From Pegoplata infirma (Eukaryota; Arthropoda; Insecta; Diptera; Anthomyiidae): DNA of 64,000 bases. Positions 40,897 to 51,640 of the stretch are shown in pieces. A program made the position numbers and the translations under genes. The DNA is taken from assembly GCA_963921195.1 (NCBI GenBank), contig OY992539.1, forward strand, positions 210,866,035-210,930,034, given 5' to 3'. Each line of letters opens with the position of its first letter. Positions within the stretch are counted from its first letter, which is position 1. Below the pieces are notes generated by a model. It saw only the letters and a program-made list of their open reading frames with translations, did no database searches and was not told where the DNA came from.

Positions 40897-41658
40897 TTTT
40901 ATACCCTTCACCACACTGTGGTACAGGGTATAATGGGTTTGAGCTGATTTTTGTAACTACCCGAAATATTGGTCCTAGACCCACTTTTAAGTATACCGAT
41001 CGACTCAGAATCACTTTTTGAGTCGATTTAGCGATGTCCGTCCGTCTATCTATCTGTCCATGTAAACGTTGTAAACAAGATACAGGTCTCAAGAACGAAG
41101 CCTATTAAAATTGAAAAATATCGGTCCATATTTAGACCTAGCCCCCATACAAAGTCCTCTTTAGTTTTCGTTCAAATGACTCTAATAACCGCAAAATAAT
41201 AGGTATATTTTCGAAATTTGGCAGGTAATCATGTTTTATCTACACAAATCACCAATTCATTTAAAAAAAATCGGAACAGTTCTTGTAGCCCCCATATAAA
41301 CCACCTTCCCGATTTTCACATAAATCTCTAAAATTTCATGAAAATAGAAAATATTTAATTAAAATTCTATTTGTGTATGTTAAACGCGTACTTTAATAAC
41401 CTTATCAAATCTGATAATCATTGGACCATTTTGGCCCGCCCCATTTGAAAATTTCGCCCGATATTCAGTTTATTGTCAACAAAAAGAAGCCTATTTCACT
41501 CAAATTTGATTTGTGAGTGTTTTTTGCACTTATTAAATATTTGACATAATATAGACCTAATCAGTCCATGTTTGAACTTGGGACCCTTTTTCCGGGAAAC
41601 TCTGGCGTAGGGTATTATATGGTCGGTCTTGACCGACTATAATTTTCTTACTTGTTTT
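40897..41658 (-). mobile_element. INE-1-like repeat, family A variant, reverse orientation
   Basis: On the minus strand it starts AAACAAGTAAGAAAATTATA, with the hairpin GTCGGTCAAGACCGAC, then TATAATACCCTAC. Its tail carries ATAGACGGACGGACATCGCT and CCACAGTGTGGTGAAGGGTA followed by TAAAA. It has the same head/tail logic as the other copies, but a different body with CCCCATACAAA phrases, so it is a distinct subfamily. Confidence 0.65.
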
Positions 41659-42131
41659 GTCTGGGTTTTTTTTTATGGCAATCGGCGGCGAGAAGCAACG
41701 AAAGAGAAAAACAGAATTCGTTTTTTTTCTACCCCGTTTGCAAAATACCGTATTATAAAGAAATTTATTTATTATGCAATTTACTTGCACAATTTTCCTA
41801 TTGCAAATATACTTACATATAAAGTTGTGTAAAAAAGAAATAAAATTGATACATAAAATTAATAAAATTAAAATAAATTAATAAAAACAATAGTTTGTTA
41901 AAACATAAATAAAAGCAAGATAAAAAATGTTAAAATAAAAGGGTTTTGGCTAAATTAAGAAAACTACTTCGACGGTTGTAGTTTTATTTAGCATATTTTT
42001 GGTTTATTTATGCCAGATTTTTGCTCACTCCAACACAGACCTTTTTTTTTGCGTGTAGGGTACCTTCTGTGTCACAAATTTCGCATCTGTCTTATCTGTT
42101 AAAGTTTCCCACTAAATTATGTTTACTATAT
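41659..42131. other. AT-rich DNA, no gene recognised
   Basis: Contains the continuation of the duplicated block (CTACCCCGTTTGCAAAATAC near 41727). The rest is A/T-rich. Frames here are low-complexity. Confidence 0.25.
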
Positions 42132-42294
42132 TTAACACAAGTTCTACACGTACCAGAAAAGCATAGATTTTTCTGTTAACAAACGTCAGTTGTTTTATGT
42201 TAACGCATCGTAGACATAATTGTTAAGCATTTTCCCTTAACAATTATGTTAGAGATCAATCAAAAAGTAATGTCTACAGACTTATTTAAATTAA

Positions 42295-43631
42295 TGGGCC
42301 TATTCTAAAAAAATATAACAAAACTTTTTGTCATAGAATGTTGTTATAATTTCTGTTATAATTTTTGTTATAAATTTGTTTTGGTATTCTATGCATAAAA
42401 TGACAAAAAAATAATAATTAAATTCACCTTAGCATGGTGAAAGTTTTATTTGTCAAAAAAAAATAAATAAATATTCAAAAAAATAAAAACAAAAATTGAA
42501 TTTATTTAAAATACTTCAGAAAATGCAGAATTAGTATATCTCAATGATTTTATTGTGTATAAAGATAGATCATTATCGCCAATTGAAGACAGCAATATGG
42601 TCCAAAGCGAAAAGGGAATCCTAACTAAGCTGATGACAACATTTAAGGAATCTTGGTTTACGCTTAATGGGAAAAAGGATAGAAAAACAACACAAACTCT
42701 AAAAAATTTCTACGGTGCAATTTTATCAAATAAAATATACCTAGGTGTCCTTTCAAAAAAATGTGCATATAAATAAAAATTTTAATGATAACGAGGAAAT
42801 TGTAGCATATTTTTTTATTGTGGGATATATAGCATGGTAACGTAGTACAAATTCCGGAGATATCTGGCATTTACATGTATAAAAGCTGATGGTCACAAAG
42901 TTAATGTCATTTAATAGAAACGTATTAATAAGTTGATAATGGTTATTTAGTTGGCTACTAGCGCTGAAAGTCACAAAAATTACGTGGCCAAAGTTCAGGT
43001 TTGACCAAAATTCAGGTTACTATTGTATTAACGAATTCGATTAAAAAATTAGGTTTTGCGTACTATAATTTAAAAATTCCTTAACCACGATTTTTGTCGA
43101 CAGCTGCTGATTTTTGCTAAAAGTTCTTGACAGACTTTTTATCAAAATATGGCGAAAATCTTCCTAAATCTTGTGTAGATTATGGAAAAATGTTTCAAAA
43201 TCTAAAAATCGCGATTTTGGTCCAAAACTGCTAGTCAGCATTTGTTTTTGTTTATTTTTATTATTTATGTACATACAACATTACAAAAACATCTCTACGA
43301 TATATAAGGGTAAGGCAACGGGTGCATTTCTCACCCTTTATCCACAGAAAATGGGTCAGAGGATTCTCCGTCTTACCATTTTCCACTTCTGTCGTCTATA
43401 ACCCCGAATATTAACTCCTTTGCTATCATTATTTTAAATATTTTTGATAATTTATTTTAATGACAAAAAAAATATTTTTTGTTATGTGGTTTCTATATCA
43501 TAACAAATTTGTCATGATATTTCTATGACAATTTTTTTAAGAATACCAAAATTAAATTTTTTTTCGTTCACCTCAGTTTTGTTATAATTTTGTCATTTAT
43601 TATAGATGACAAAATTTTTAGAATAGGGGTA
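42295..43631. mobile_element. 1.34-kb TAA-target element
   Basis: The ends TGGGCCTATTCTAAAAA and the inverse of TACCCCTATTCTAAAAA are flanked by TAA (42292-42294, 43632-43634). TIR-like TTATAACAAA phrases recur at both ends. The TATTC terminus resembles the 141-bp element at 9886. PIF/Harbinger-like by target. It contains a protein-like frame fragment near 42490-42776 and sequence related to the hairpin at 1629. Confidence 0.65.
42495..42776 (+). pseudogene. Protein-like open segment of unknown origin
   Basis: The frame is open for about 90 codons before a stop at 42774, and its composition is far less A/T-driven than random frames nearby: ENAELVYLNDFIVYKDRSLS, then DSNMVQSEKGILTKLMTTFK and ESWFTLNGKKDRKTTQTLKN. 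There is no convincing start codon. It may be a decayed piece of the element's own transposase or accessory protein, or a captured host exon. I recognise no family. Confidence 0.35.
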
Positions 43632-43720
43632 TAAATCGATGTAAATACATTAACAAAAAATCAAGTGACATTTGTTAACAGAAAAATCTATGCATTTCTG
43701 GTACGTGTAGAACATGTGTA

Positions 43721-44853
43721 AAGAATCCCTATAAAGTGGAGATAGTGTAAATACGTCCCAAATACAAATCATAACAAATATGCAAATAACACCGCCACCA
43801 TGTGATTAAACAATGTAGTAATTTTAGTCAAATTGATTTAATTCCAACTCAAATTACAAAAAAAAAACAAGAATAACTTTAAACAGAAAAGTAACAACCT
43901 TTTAATACATTTTTATTATTCAAATTTTTTAGCAAACAGATTTAAACATAACTTTTTTATATGCGTAAATTTGCAATAAGTTCGTATTTATCAGATTACT
44001 AGACAAGTTTGGTTAAATACTTAATTAATTAACTAATAATTTACTCACGTTTTTTAGTAGATTACTTAAAATTTAAAAGCAAACACTTAAAAACTGTTTA
44101 AATTGCAAAAAAAAAAATGAAAAATGCACTAGGCTTTGAGCAGTAGGAATGCCACTTAATTAAATTTTTAAGATATTGCGGGGAAAAAAATTTTATGGGG
44201 CAAGTCAAGTTTTCTGATAGTTTATATTTTTTTTTTGTAAACAAAGAAAAGACAAATAACTTTTATTATCAATTTTTCGACTTTTTGTACCAAATGTTCT
44301 GTTTTTAAGTAGTAAGATTATTTACAACCGAAAAAATGTTTTTTTTTGTTCGAATTTTATTTTTGCATGCATTAAACCCATCCTCTCTCCCTTATAAACC
44401 TTTTTTGCGTGACAGGTTTTTAGCTTTTTGTATTTTTAGTTCCAAATTTGGTTCTTTAAAATAGCACCCATCCCCTTGTAGGCGTTTGCCCCCGACAAAA
44501 ATGAAACCACTCGACTGAGGAAGAGGTCCTTCGTCGATGTACAAAGTTTCATTAAATTTGAAGGGGTGGAGGTAATCTTGACTTATGTCCAAAAATGTTG
44601 CCACCTACAACCAACTTACCTTTTGTTCAGTTCCTGATAGTTTGAGTCCCGTACAATCATTTCGGGCGGTTGACGTTTTCGGTGATGAGAGAAAAACAAG
44701 GACGGCAGCGGAAAATGCTGTCATATGTTGATGTTTACACTATTTGTTAACTTTTTCGGCACTTTTTTATTAAAATTTTTCTTTTTTTTTATTAACAATA
44801 TTATTTTTTTATTTTGATTCGTTTTTTTTTTTAGAATTTTAACTTTTCTTTTA
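43721..44853. other. Intergenic AT-rich DNA
   Basis: No gene was recognised. At 44392-44604 a minus-strand frame (70 codons, with DISQDYLHPFKFNETLYIDE) reads better than its surroundings, but it lacks context and may be part of a dispersed repeat. Confidence 0.3.
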
Positions 44854-45005
44854 AGGTACCTACAGACGACGCAATATTATGTACAATATTCAATTATATT
44901 GATGGTGTGTGGGTAATATTGACGATTGTACAATGGTCAATCTTACCCACACACGATCAATATAATTGAATATTGTACATAATATTGCGTCGTCTGTATG
45001 TACCT
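44854..45005. mobile_element. 152-bp hairpin MITE
   Basis: Nearly the whole unit is two arms of about 65 bp: AGGTACCTACAGACGACGCA and TATTATGTACAATATTC, inverted at the right end (GCGTCGTCTGTATGTACCT). TTA flanks both ends (44851-44853, 45006-45008). PIF/Harbinger-like by target. Confidence 0.85.
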
Positions 45006-45008
45006 TTA

Positions 45009-45430
45009 GAGATCATATTTTTATGCCCTCCAACCACAGTATGGTGGAATACTCACTTTGTAACAGACATGGGCGTTTATGATTACAATTGTGTAATTGA
45101 TTACAGTTTCAATTACAATTACATGTAATTAGTAATTGAGTTTTTTCAATTACAATTACAATTACAAGTAAAATTGAAAATTTTCAATTACTAATTACAT
45201 CTAATTGTAATTGAAACTGTAATCAATTACATAATGTAATCATTAACGCCCATGTCTGTAACTTACCCTAAAGTGCCCCTAGGGGAGCCAAATGTATGAC
45301 CGACCTTTCATGTAATTGTAATTGAAACTGTAATCAATTACACAACGTAATCATTAACGCCCATGTCTGCTTTGTAATTCCGCGTGTAACGCATTAAAAT
45401 ATGTTGTTTGCGTTTGCATTTTTAAACACG
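45009..45430 (-). mobile_element. Family A tail fragment, reverse, split by a hAT MITE
   Basis: CCCTCCAACCACAGTATGG and ACTCACTTTGTAA lie at the left, with TTCCGCGTGTAACGCATTAA at the right. Together they read as the reverse complement of the family A tail once the inserted element is removed. Confidence 0.65.
45064..45369. mobile_element. 306-bp hAT-type MITE with a repeated end
   Basis: The ends CAGACATGGGCGTT and the inverse AACGCCCATGTCTG are flanked by CTTTGTAA (45056-45063, 45370-45377). A second full right end occurs internally, finishing at 45258, followed by about 60 bp of other sequence and another AATTGTAATTGAAACTGTAA to AACGCCCATGTCTG end. The arms are made of AATTACAATTAC-type repeats. 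Confidence 0.8.
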
Positions 45431-45829
45431 ATTTGTATTGTTACACAAATTATTTCTTAAATCACATTTTATTGAATATTAAAACATATTTCTTAATTAT
45501 TTTATTTTTTCAAATTGAGACTAAAAAATGTTTTCCACTTAGCAACTCTGTTTTAAATTATTGTTTTCCAGATTGTTATATACAAAAGCTGCGGTTTGTG
45601 AAATTACTCTTTAGTATTAAATGGCATCCCTGTTTATGGATTATTGAACCAAAAAAGTGCTGCCCAGTGAACTTTAAAAAGCCTCAAATTACTAATGTAA
45701 AGTGTTTTATAAACAATTTCTTAAATATTCGGATAAAATAATTTATTTTTCATATATTCAACTAGTTTAACATTCATTTTCTTTGATTTTTCCTTAAAAA
45801 AATCGATAAATTTAATGTTTGGCCGTTTT
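45431..45829. other. Region upstream of the glutamine-rich gene
   Basis: AT-rich; a 102-codon plus frame at 45433-45741 has no recognisable domain. It may contain the promoter of the gene that follows; no core promoter motif was convincingly identified. Confidence 0.3.
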
Positions 45830-46447
45830 TACACTACGTAAAATCCGACAATACACAACTGAGTTTCTTTCGCCTTCTTCTTCTATATCTTCCTTTTTTT
45901 TCAGTGACTGCCATATTTTTCTAAAATGGCGCTTTGAGACAAGACGAAGTAAAAAATACAGTGTACATTTTTATAAAAATAACAACGAAATTGCTTATAA
46001 AATTAAATAAAATTTACATAATTATCAAGTGTAAATACAGTTAAACATAAATTAATAAAAAAATTAAAGAAAAAACATGAATTAGTATGGAAATTTCCGA
46101 AGCAAAAAAATGACAATTAAAAAGTGATAGACGTGATTGATGATAGACAATTTAACAAGAACGCGATACACATACATACACAAACACCTTCAATATAATA
46201 CAATACAACAAGAAAAAAAAGACCCCAAATAAAAAAAAAAAAACGAAGCGAAAAAAGAGGAGGACAAGTACAATTTTCATTTATATAGAAGAAGAAAAAA
46301 AAAAACGTCAAAAAAGTTTGATAGTAAAAAACGAAATATTACAAAAGAAAAGGAGCCAAGGCGGCGGGCAGGTTATTGTAAAAAAAGAAAAGTTTTTCTT
46401 TTTTTTAATTTAAGTAAATTTTAAGAAAATTTATAAAGAAAAAATAG

Positions 46448-46540
46448 GTAAGTTTGACCTAAAAGAAAACTTGGAATTTTATGTAATGATGAAATTTTTC
46501 TTATTTAAAATTAATTTTATGTTTTTGTTTTTTTTTTTAG
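46448..46540 (+). other. Probable 93-bp leader intron of the glutamine-rich gene
   Basis: The donor GTAAGT (46448) follows AAAATAG; the acceptor TTTTTTTTTTAG ends at 46540. It is of typical length for a short fly intron and lies 51 bases before the start codon, so the leader exon would extend left from 46447, perhaps from around 45.8-46.0 kb. Confidence 0.6.
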
Positions 46541-46591
46541 TATAGTTTTGTGTTGTGTGTATTTGTTATTTGCTTAAGTGCGTGAGTCACC

Positions 46592-47140
46592 ATGGACCCA
46601 AATTCGAGTCCCTGGCCTTATGCCTATAATCGTATTGTACCAACCGCTAGTAGCTCTGCATCGGCCGAAGATTTTCAACATCCCCATTTAGCCTCGTCGG
46701 CTCAGTCGTTACTCTTACAGGCGGCACATTCTAATATAGCGGCGAATATAGCCGCCGGTGGTGGTAGCTTTGTATCGCCCTCTCCCATTAGTGGCTATAA
46801 TCCAGTTTTCCAACAAATCTATCACCATGCGGCCGCTGCTAGTGCGGTACAACCAAAACCTGCCCATTATGCCTCTTCAGCGGTTAGTACATCACATCGC
46901 CAATTACAAATACCCGCCAATTTGGATAAACAATTGACCTCATTCCAAAATCAAGCTGCTATAGCAGCGGTCTCTTCAGCCGCTGCTGCCGTAGTCAATA
47001 ATGCTGCGGCAGCTACCAACTATTATGGTGAAAATTCTTCTTCTAGTGGTGCTAGCCCCTCGCCCACCACCAACACTATCACACCTACCACCTTGAGTTG
47101 GAATACTCCTTCAATGATATCTAATACTTTCTTGGCCATG

Positions 47141-47178
<38 letters not shown>

Positions 47179-47242
47179 GCAGAGTCAACAGCAACAACAA
47201 CATCAGCAACAACAACAGCTTAATCTAGCTGCGGAAAAGGTG
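46592..47242 (+). CDS. Glutamine/alanine-rich protein, first coding exon
   Basis: It starts MDPNSSPWPYAYNRIVPTAS in a strong context (GTCACCATGG). About 217 codons are coding. The exon probably ends before the donor GTGAGT at 47243 (or GTGGTG at 47240); the frame runs only a few codons further to a stop at 47258. The sequence is rich in Ala, Ser, His and Gln: alanine runs at about 127-141 and a glutamine tract at about 182-211 interrupted by Ser and His. Such composition is typical of fly transcriptional regulators, but no DNA-binding or other domain is visible. I do not recognise the gene. Both donor options leave phase 0, compatible with the exon at 62287. Confidence 0.75.
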
Positions 47243-47260
47243 GTGAGTAGTAGTATGTAG

Positions 47261-48270
47261 TCAGAGTTTAAGTTAAAGAAAATTTAAAAAACAAAAATAT
47301 ATCTCGAGAGAGATATACAAAAAAAAAAGTTATTTTCGCACATATTTTGTTGTTACGACGTCACTACTTCATCATCTATGATTTTATTATTGCATGTTTT
47401 TTTCAACACACTATTTTTAATTTTTTTCTCTCTCGATCATAAAAACAAGGTTTACAAAATTTAAAGTTTAAACTTAAAACTTTTTTAAAAAAATCTTTAA
47501 AAAAGAGAACAGTAAGAATAGAAATTTGTTTAACGGCACAATTTTATAAAACAAAGAAATAATGGTTTGAAATCAATAGTGGTATTAAGAGTTCTAATTG
47601 CCAACACTGGTATTGGTGAGAAAAAGCTTTTGCCAGGACTGGCTGTAAGACTCTGAATATCTCTATTGTATTTTTGTTAAACAAAACCTTTTTTATAGAG
47701 ACAATATATTTTATTTGATACACATTTTGCAGTTTTTTCTATAACACTTAGTGCCTTTTTATAATCTTAAAAGTAAGGTTATCAAATTTTTTAGAGTCCG
47801 GTCAACTATTTGAAATAAAATTGAGCAACGTACGCATGCGCCGAGTTAGAAATTAACATAAGGTTCCCATCATACACAAAAATATTACTGCTATTGTCTC
47901 TTAAAAGAGTCACGTTTTCCGTAGGGCAGAAAATGAAACAACTTCGTTATCAAACCTTGAATTTACGTTAAACGTAATTTCAATCCTATGCTCAAAATCG
48001 TTTGGTTTCGATAAGACAAGATCCGATACTCAACGGATCTTTACATCTCTTTTTGGATGATATGAGCTTTGCAAATTATATATTTCTAGGGTACTACCTT
48101 AAATACAGACTGTGATATGTGTCATCGAAGTTAAATATGAAATGCACATGTTCATTACATATTGAGAGGTTTTAAATTTTTGAAATGTGAACCGATTTCT
48201 TAAAAAATAAACTGTCCATCGGATAAACTAAATTCATACTAATCCAATTGTGTGTGAGATTTTTTGCTAA
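47261..48270. other. Intron DNA, nothing recognised
   Basis: Moderately AT-rich sequence with a TCTCGAGAGAGATAT patch near 47300. No repeat family or gene was identified. Confidence 0.3.
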
Positions 48271-48280
48271 TCGGTTCATT

Positions 48281-48503
48281 TTTGTAAATACATACCCAGT
48301 CGGCAAACAAATCTCAGGGTGATCTCACTGCTGATACTACTGACTCTCTTTATAAAATCGCTGAAAATTTTTTCCAAATGTTCCCAAGGAAAAGTCAGCT
48401 TGGTAAGTGGTTGTTTAAACGAATTGTTGGTGGCCACTGATACTGGTGGGCGCTGCTGACCAACTGTTGACATATCATTGAGGACATTTGAAAAAATTGT
48501 ATG
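48281..48503 (-). other. Possible minus-strand exon
   Basis: On the minus strand a frame reads HTIFSNVLNDMSTVGQQRPP, then VSVATNNSFKQPLTKLTFPW and EHLEKIFSDFIKRVSSISSE. It reaches a consensus donor GTATGT (plus-strand ACATAC at 48289-48294). Composition and the donor suggest a real first coding exon (ATG at 48473) of a gene nested in the intron, or a decayed copy of one. I recognise no family and found no second exon. Confidence 0.3.
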
Positions 48504-48664
48504 AAGATGTCAATAATTACATAAGGGCAGAGTCATCAGTATGTCAGCGGTGATTTTATTTTTGCAAACTAGGCATTGTTATATGTCTAAGCTCAGCCTG
48601 TATTGAAGCCAGGTGCCTCAACTTCATAATATAAAGCTCATATCTACTACACTATTTGCAGATG

Positions 48665-49570
48665 TAATTTGAAAAAGATTATTTCTAATTCAAAGATTCT
48701 ATTTGCAATTTGAAGATTCTTTTTGTAATTCGAAAATTTGTTTGTAATTCGAAGATTCCAATTGTAATTCGTAAAAGATCTTTTGTAATTCGAAAAATGT
48801 CAATTGTTATTCGAAAAAGATCAATAGTAATTAGAAAAGAATCGATTGTTATTCGAAAAAGATCAATTGTAATTCCCAAAAGATCAATTGTAATTCCAAA
48901 ACGATCAATTGAAGGGCTTATTGTAAAAACTCGATAAGCAACATTTCACTTTATTTCTCAACTTTTATTCTCAATATACTTGTACGAAGGGTTAAAGCAA
49001 GACTTCTGACAAAAATCTGTCAATGGAACATTAGCAAAAGGCGAAAAAACACGAAAAAATAAAATGTTGCTTATCAAGTTCTTGCAGTAAGCCCTTCAAT
49101 TGTAATTTGAAGATTCCAATTGTAATTCGTAAAATTCTATTGTAATTCAAAAAAGGTCAATTGTGTCATGAAAAATATTAATTATAAATTCAAGATTACA
49201 CTTCGTAAAAGAAAAAGATCAATTGTAATCCATAAAAGATCTTGTATAATTTGAAAAATGTTAATTGTGATTCGAAAAAGGTCAATTGTAGTTCGAAAAA
49301 AAAATCAATTGTAATTATTAAAAGATCAATTGTAATCCAAAAAACATCCATTGTAATTCGAAAAATATCAATTGTAAATTGTAAAAAAATAATTGAAATT
49401 CCAAAGAAAACAATTGTGATTCGAAAAAGGTAAATTGTAATTCTATTATATTTAGTTGTAATTCGAAAAATATTAATTGTAATTCGAAGATTCCAGTACT
49501 AATTCGTGAAAGATTTATTGGTCGAAGATAGGAAACGGTCAATTGTAATTCAAAAAAGATAAATTATAAA
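48665..49570. repeat. 21-bp minisatellite
   Basis: The motif AATTGTAATTCGAAAAAGAT repeats with a period near 21, irregularly. Because 21 is divisible by three, some frames stay open and spell a seven-residue repeat (SIVIRKR) at 48710-48937 and 49242-49433. Those frames are by-products. A 185-bp MITE splits the array. Inverted fragments occur at 53183-53250 and a direct fragment at 52525-52590. Confidence 0.9.
48912..49096. mobile_element. 185-bp MITE in the minisatellite
   Basis: The ends AAGGGCTTATTGTAAAAACT and the inverse of AAGGGCTTACTGCAAGAACT share about 40 bp including GATAAGCAACATTT. CAATTG flanks both ends (48906-48911, 49097-49102). The repetitive target makes the exact duplication length uncertain, so no superfamily is assigned. 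Confidence 0.8.
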
Positions 49571-50500
49571 TCGGAAAAAAAAAAAATTTTTTAGAGGTGG
49601 GTAAAAGTTTTGGGTTTGAAGCGTCTGCTTAAACTTTACGTCAGCACACGTAGAATCTGAGTACCATTATGACAAATGAACACTTTTACATTGGTAAAAT
49701 TTTCCATCTGTACCGATTGGGTTCATCTACAAACTTTACCTGCGTAAGGACTTTTAAGACCTATTCCTAAAAAGTAAGACTATCTCCTTCTGTTTTTTAT
49801 CGTGATTTCATCAAGAGTCGTAGAGAACATACTTAAAAGGGTACTTTTTAATATTGTGGTGTATTACACAAAAAATGACAAAGTTAATATGAGCCCATTT
49901 TTTGATTTTACAAAAACAATTGAAATTGAAAAAAAGTTAACTTAAATTGCTATAATTGAAAATGCATAAAGACGAATTTCAATATAAATTGTAAAAAATT
50001 CCAAATGTGAAGAATTTTTTTTAATTGACCTTTGTTTTTGTCCAATATTGTATGATGGCTTCCCCTCTTACCAAATGTTATTGAAATGCAAGTGCCTAAA
50101 TCGAGTGCTAAAGTATCTTACTTTCCATTACTAAAAACTGTGTAAAAAGTTGGTTACTTGATGTAATACACTCCTATATTTGTATTAATGGTACTAACCA
50201 TTTTTACTGTACGGTTCTTGGAAATTTCTTTTACCTCTCTTTTTTTTTAATTAGCAGTGAGTTGTGTTAATCTCTGTTGTTCTTGAAGGCGTGGTTCCAA
50301 GTTATTGAATGTTTTCCTAATTATTACAATTAAAAAAAAATAGTAATTGAATCCAATTCTTGAACAAAATTTATAGTTATTGATGGGCTGTTACCGTTCC
50401 CCAGAAAAATTTCGAACTGAGTAGTTAAAAGTTCAGTTAAATAACTTCTGCCGGAGCTGAAAGGGTAAGAAGAAGTTCATTTGTCATTGTCCGACAAAGA
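49571..50500. other. Intron DNA with a MITE-interior fragment
   Basis: TTTACGTCAGCACACGTAGA near 49640 resembles the interior of the TA-target MITE at 6658. The rest is AT-rich with no recognised feature. Confidence 0.3.
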
Positions 50501-50519
50501 AATGTTTCATTGAAATCAA

Positions 50520-50700
50520 GATAGCATGGATAAGGAAAAGTTGGAAACTATCGAGCACTACATTTGGCATTGCCCGGCGCTTTCTGGCATAGGCAACCTT
50601 TATTGGGATCTAGACTGCTGCAAGAAATATCTTGACTTGTGGGTTGTCAAAATACAATATCTTAGGAATTTTATTAAAAGAAAATCGTTAAACATATAAA
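50520..50700 (+). pseudogene. Non-LTR retrotransposon 3' fragment (I-type)
   Basis: Translation gives EHYIWHCPALSGIGNLYWDL, then further on LRNFIKRKSLN. This resembles the C-terminal conserved C-x-C/H motif (EHxxxxCP) of I/R1-type ORF2 proteins. It is a short remnant with no flanking frame. Confidence 0.5.
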
Positions 50701-50902
50701 AGCTTATACAGTATTTCTAGAAACAAAAAATAATAATAACCCAGGATTTTTTTGGAACGAACCTATTTTAATATATAATAGAGGATAATGGATAATAACA
50801 AATAGGATAACACAATAGAAAGTATAATATAATGCATTCTGCAACCGATCATTTGGAACATTTTCCTGACGAAAAATTTCATTAAAAATTTAAACAATAT
50901 TA

Positions 50903-51173
50903 TATTTTGAGTAGATTTATTCTGCTCGAGGTTTTTTCTTTTCTAATTACACCATAATATTCTCATGAGAATAACTTTCAAGAAAATTATTTTTCTGTTC
51001 CAAATTTATTTATGTTGGTTATTTTTTGCACGACTTAGCCGACAAAAAAAAATACTAACATAAATAAATTTAAAAAAGGAAAAATTATTATCTTAAAAAT
51101 TATTCTATGAGAATGTCATGGCGTAATTAGCGAATAAAAATGAGCTCGATCCATAATAAATCTACTCAAAATG
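50903..51173. mobile_element. Foldback MITE with TTTTGAGTAG ends
   Basis: TATTTTGAGTAGATTTATT at the left and its inverse at the right (AATAAATCTACTCAAAATG) lie between TA dinucleotides. CTAATTACACCATAATATTC and GAATGTCATGGCGTAATTAG are inverted further in. Sequence like its end (TTTTGAGTAGCTCGAGG) also lies at 10153. Confidence 0.55.
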
Positions 51174-51262
51174 TACTATTTTTAAGGTCGAATGTTTTTT
51201 TTTAAATAAAAATTAATCAGAATTTGAATTTAAACAATATTTTTAGAAACGAAATATACAAA

Positions 51263-51640
51263 AGGCTTGTCTTTGCAGACCGGATTAAGATTAGGATTAA
51301 CTCTTGTTAAAAAATGGGTCAAATCAAGTCCAGAATTTTTTTATTATTTTTTTCTAAATCTACATAAAATTAGTAAATATAAACAGAAAAAAAAGTTAAG
51401 TGTTGTCCAAAATGTAAAGTATGAAAAATAAATTTAGTTAAATCCCAGGATTAACTCAGATTTATTTATACCATTTTACACTTTGGACAACGCTTAATTT
51501 TTTTTCCTGTTTATATTTACTTATTTTATGTAGATTCAGAAAAAAATTATAAAAAAAAAATTCTGGACTTTGTCTGACCCATTTTTTAACTAAATAGAGT
51601 TAATCCTAATCTTAATCCGATCTGCAAAAAACAAGCTTAA
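51263..51640. mobile_element. Foldback element, family G, copy 2
   Basis: Arms of about 110 bp: CGGATTAAGATTAGGATTAA at the left, inverted as TTAATCCTAATCTTAATCCG at the right. Outer GGCTTGT/ACAAGCTT and inner AAATGGGTCAAATC/GACCCATTTTTT also pair. Better preserved than copy 1 at 22173. Confidence 0.75.

Larger units (their letters stand above)
42132..43720. mobile_element. Outer inverted-repeat MITE, interrupted
   Basis: ACACAAGTTCTACACGTACC and AGCATAGATTTTTCTGTTAA at the left are inverted at the right as TTAACAGAAAAATCTATGC and GGTACGTGTAGAACATGTGT. The arms are about 55 bp. A further hairpin (ACATAATTGTTAAG) lies near 42213. Flanking duplication uncertain. The 1.3-kb element below splits it. 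Confidence 0.65.

Noticed and set aside
48710..49433. Heptad-repeat protein (SIVIRKR) from the minisatellite
   Set aside because: It follows automatically from a 21-bp period; frames exist on both strands and there is no sign of a start or splice context.
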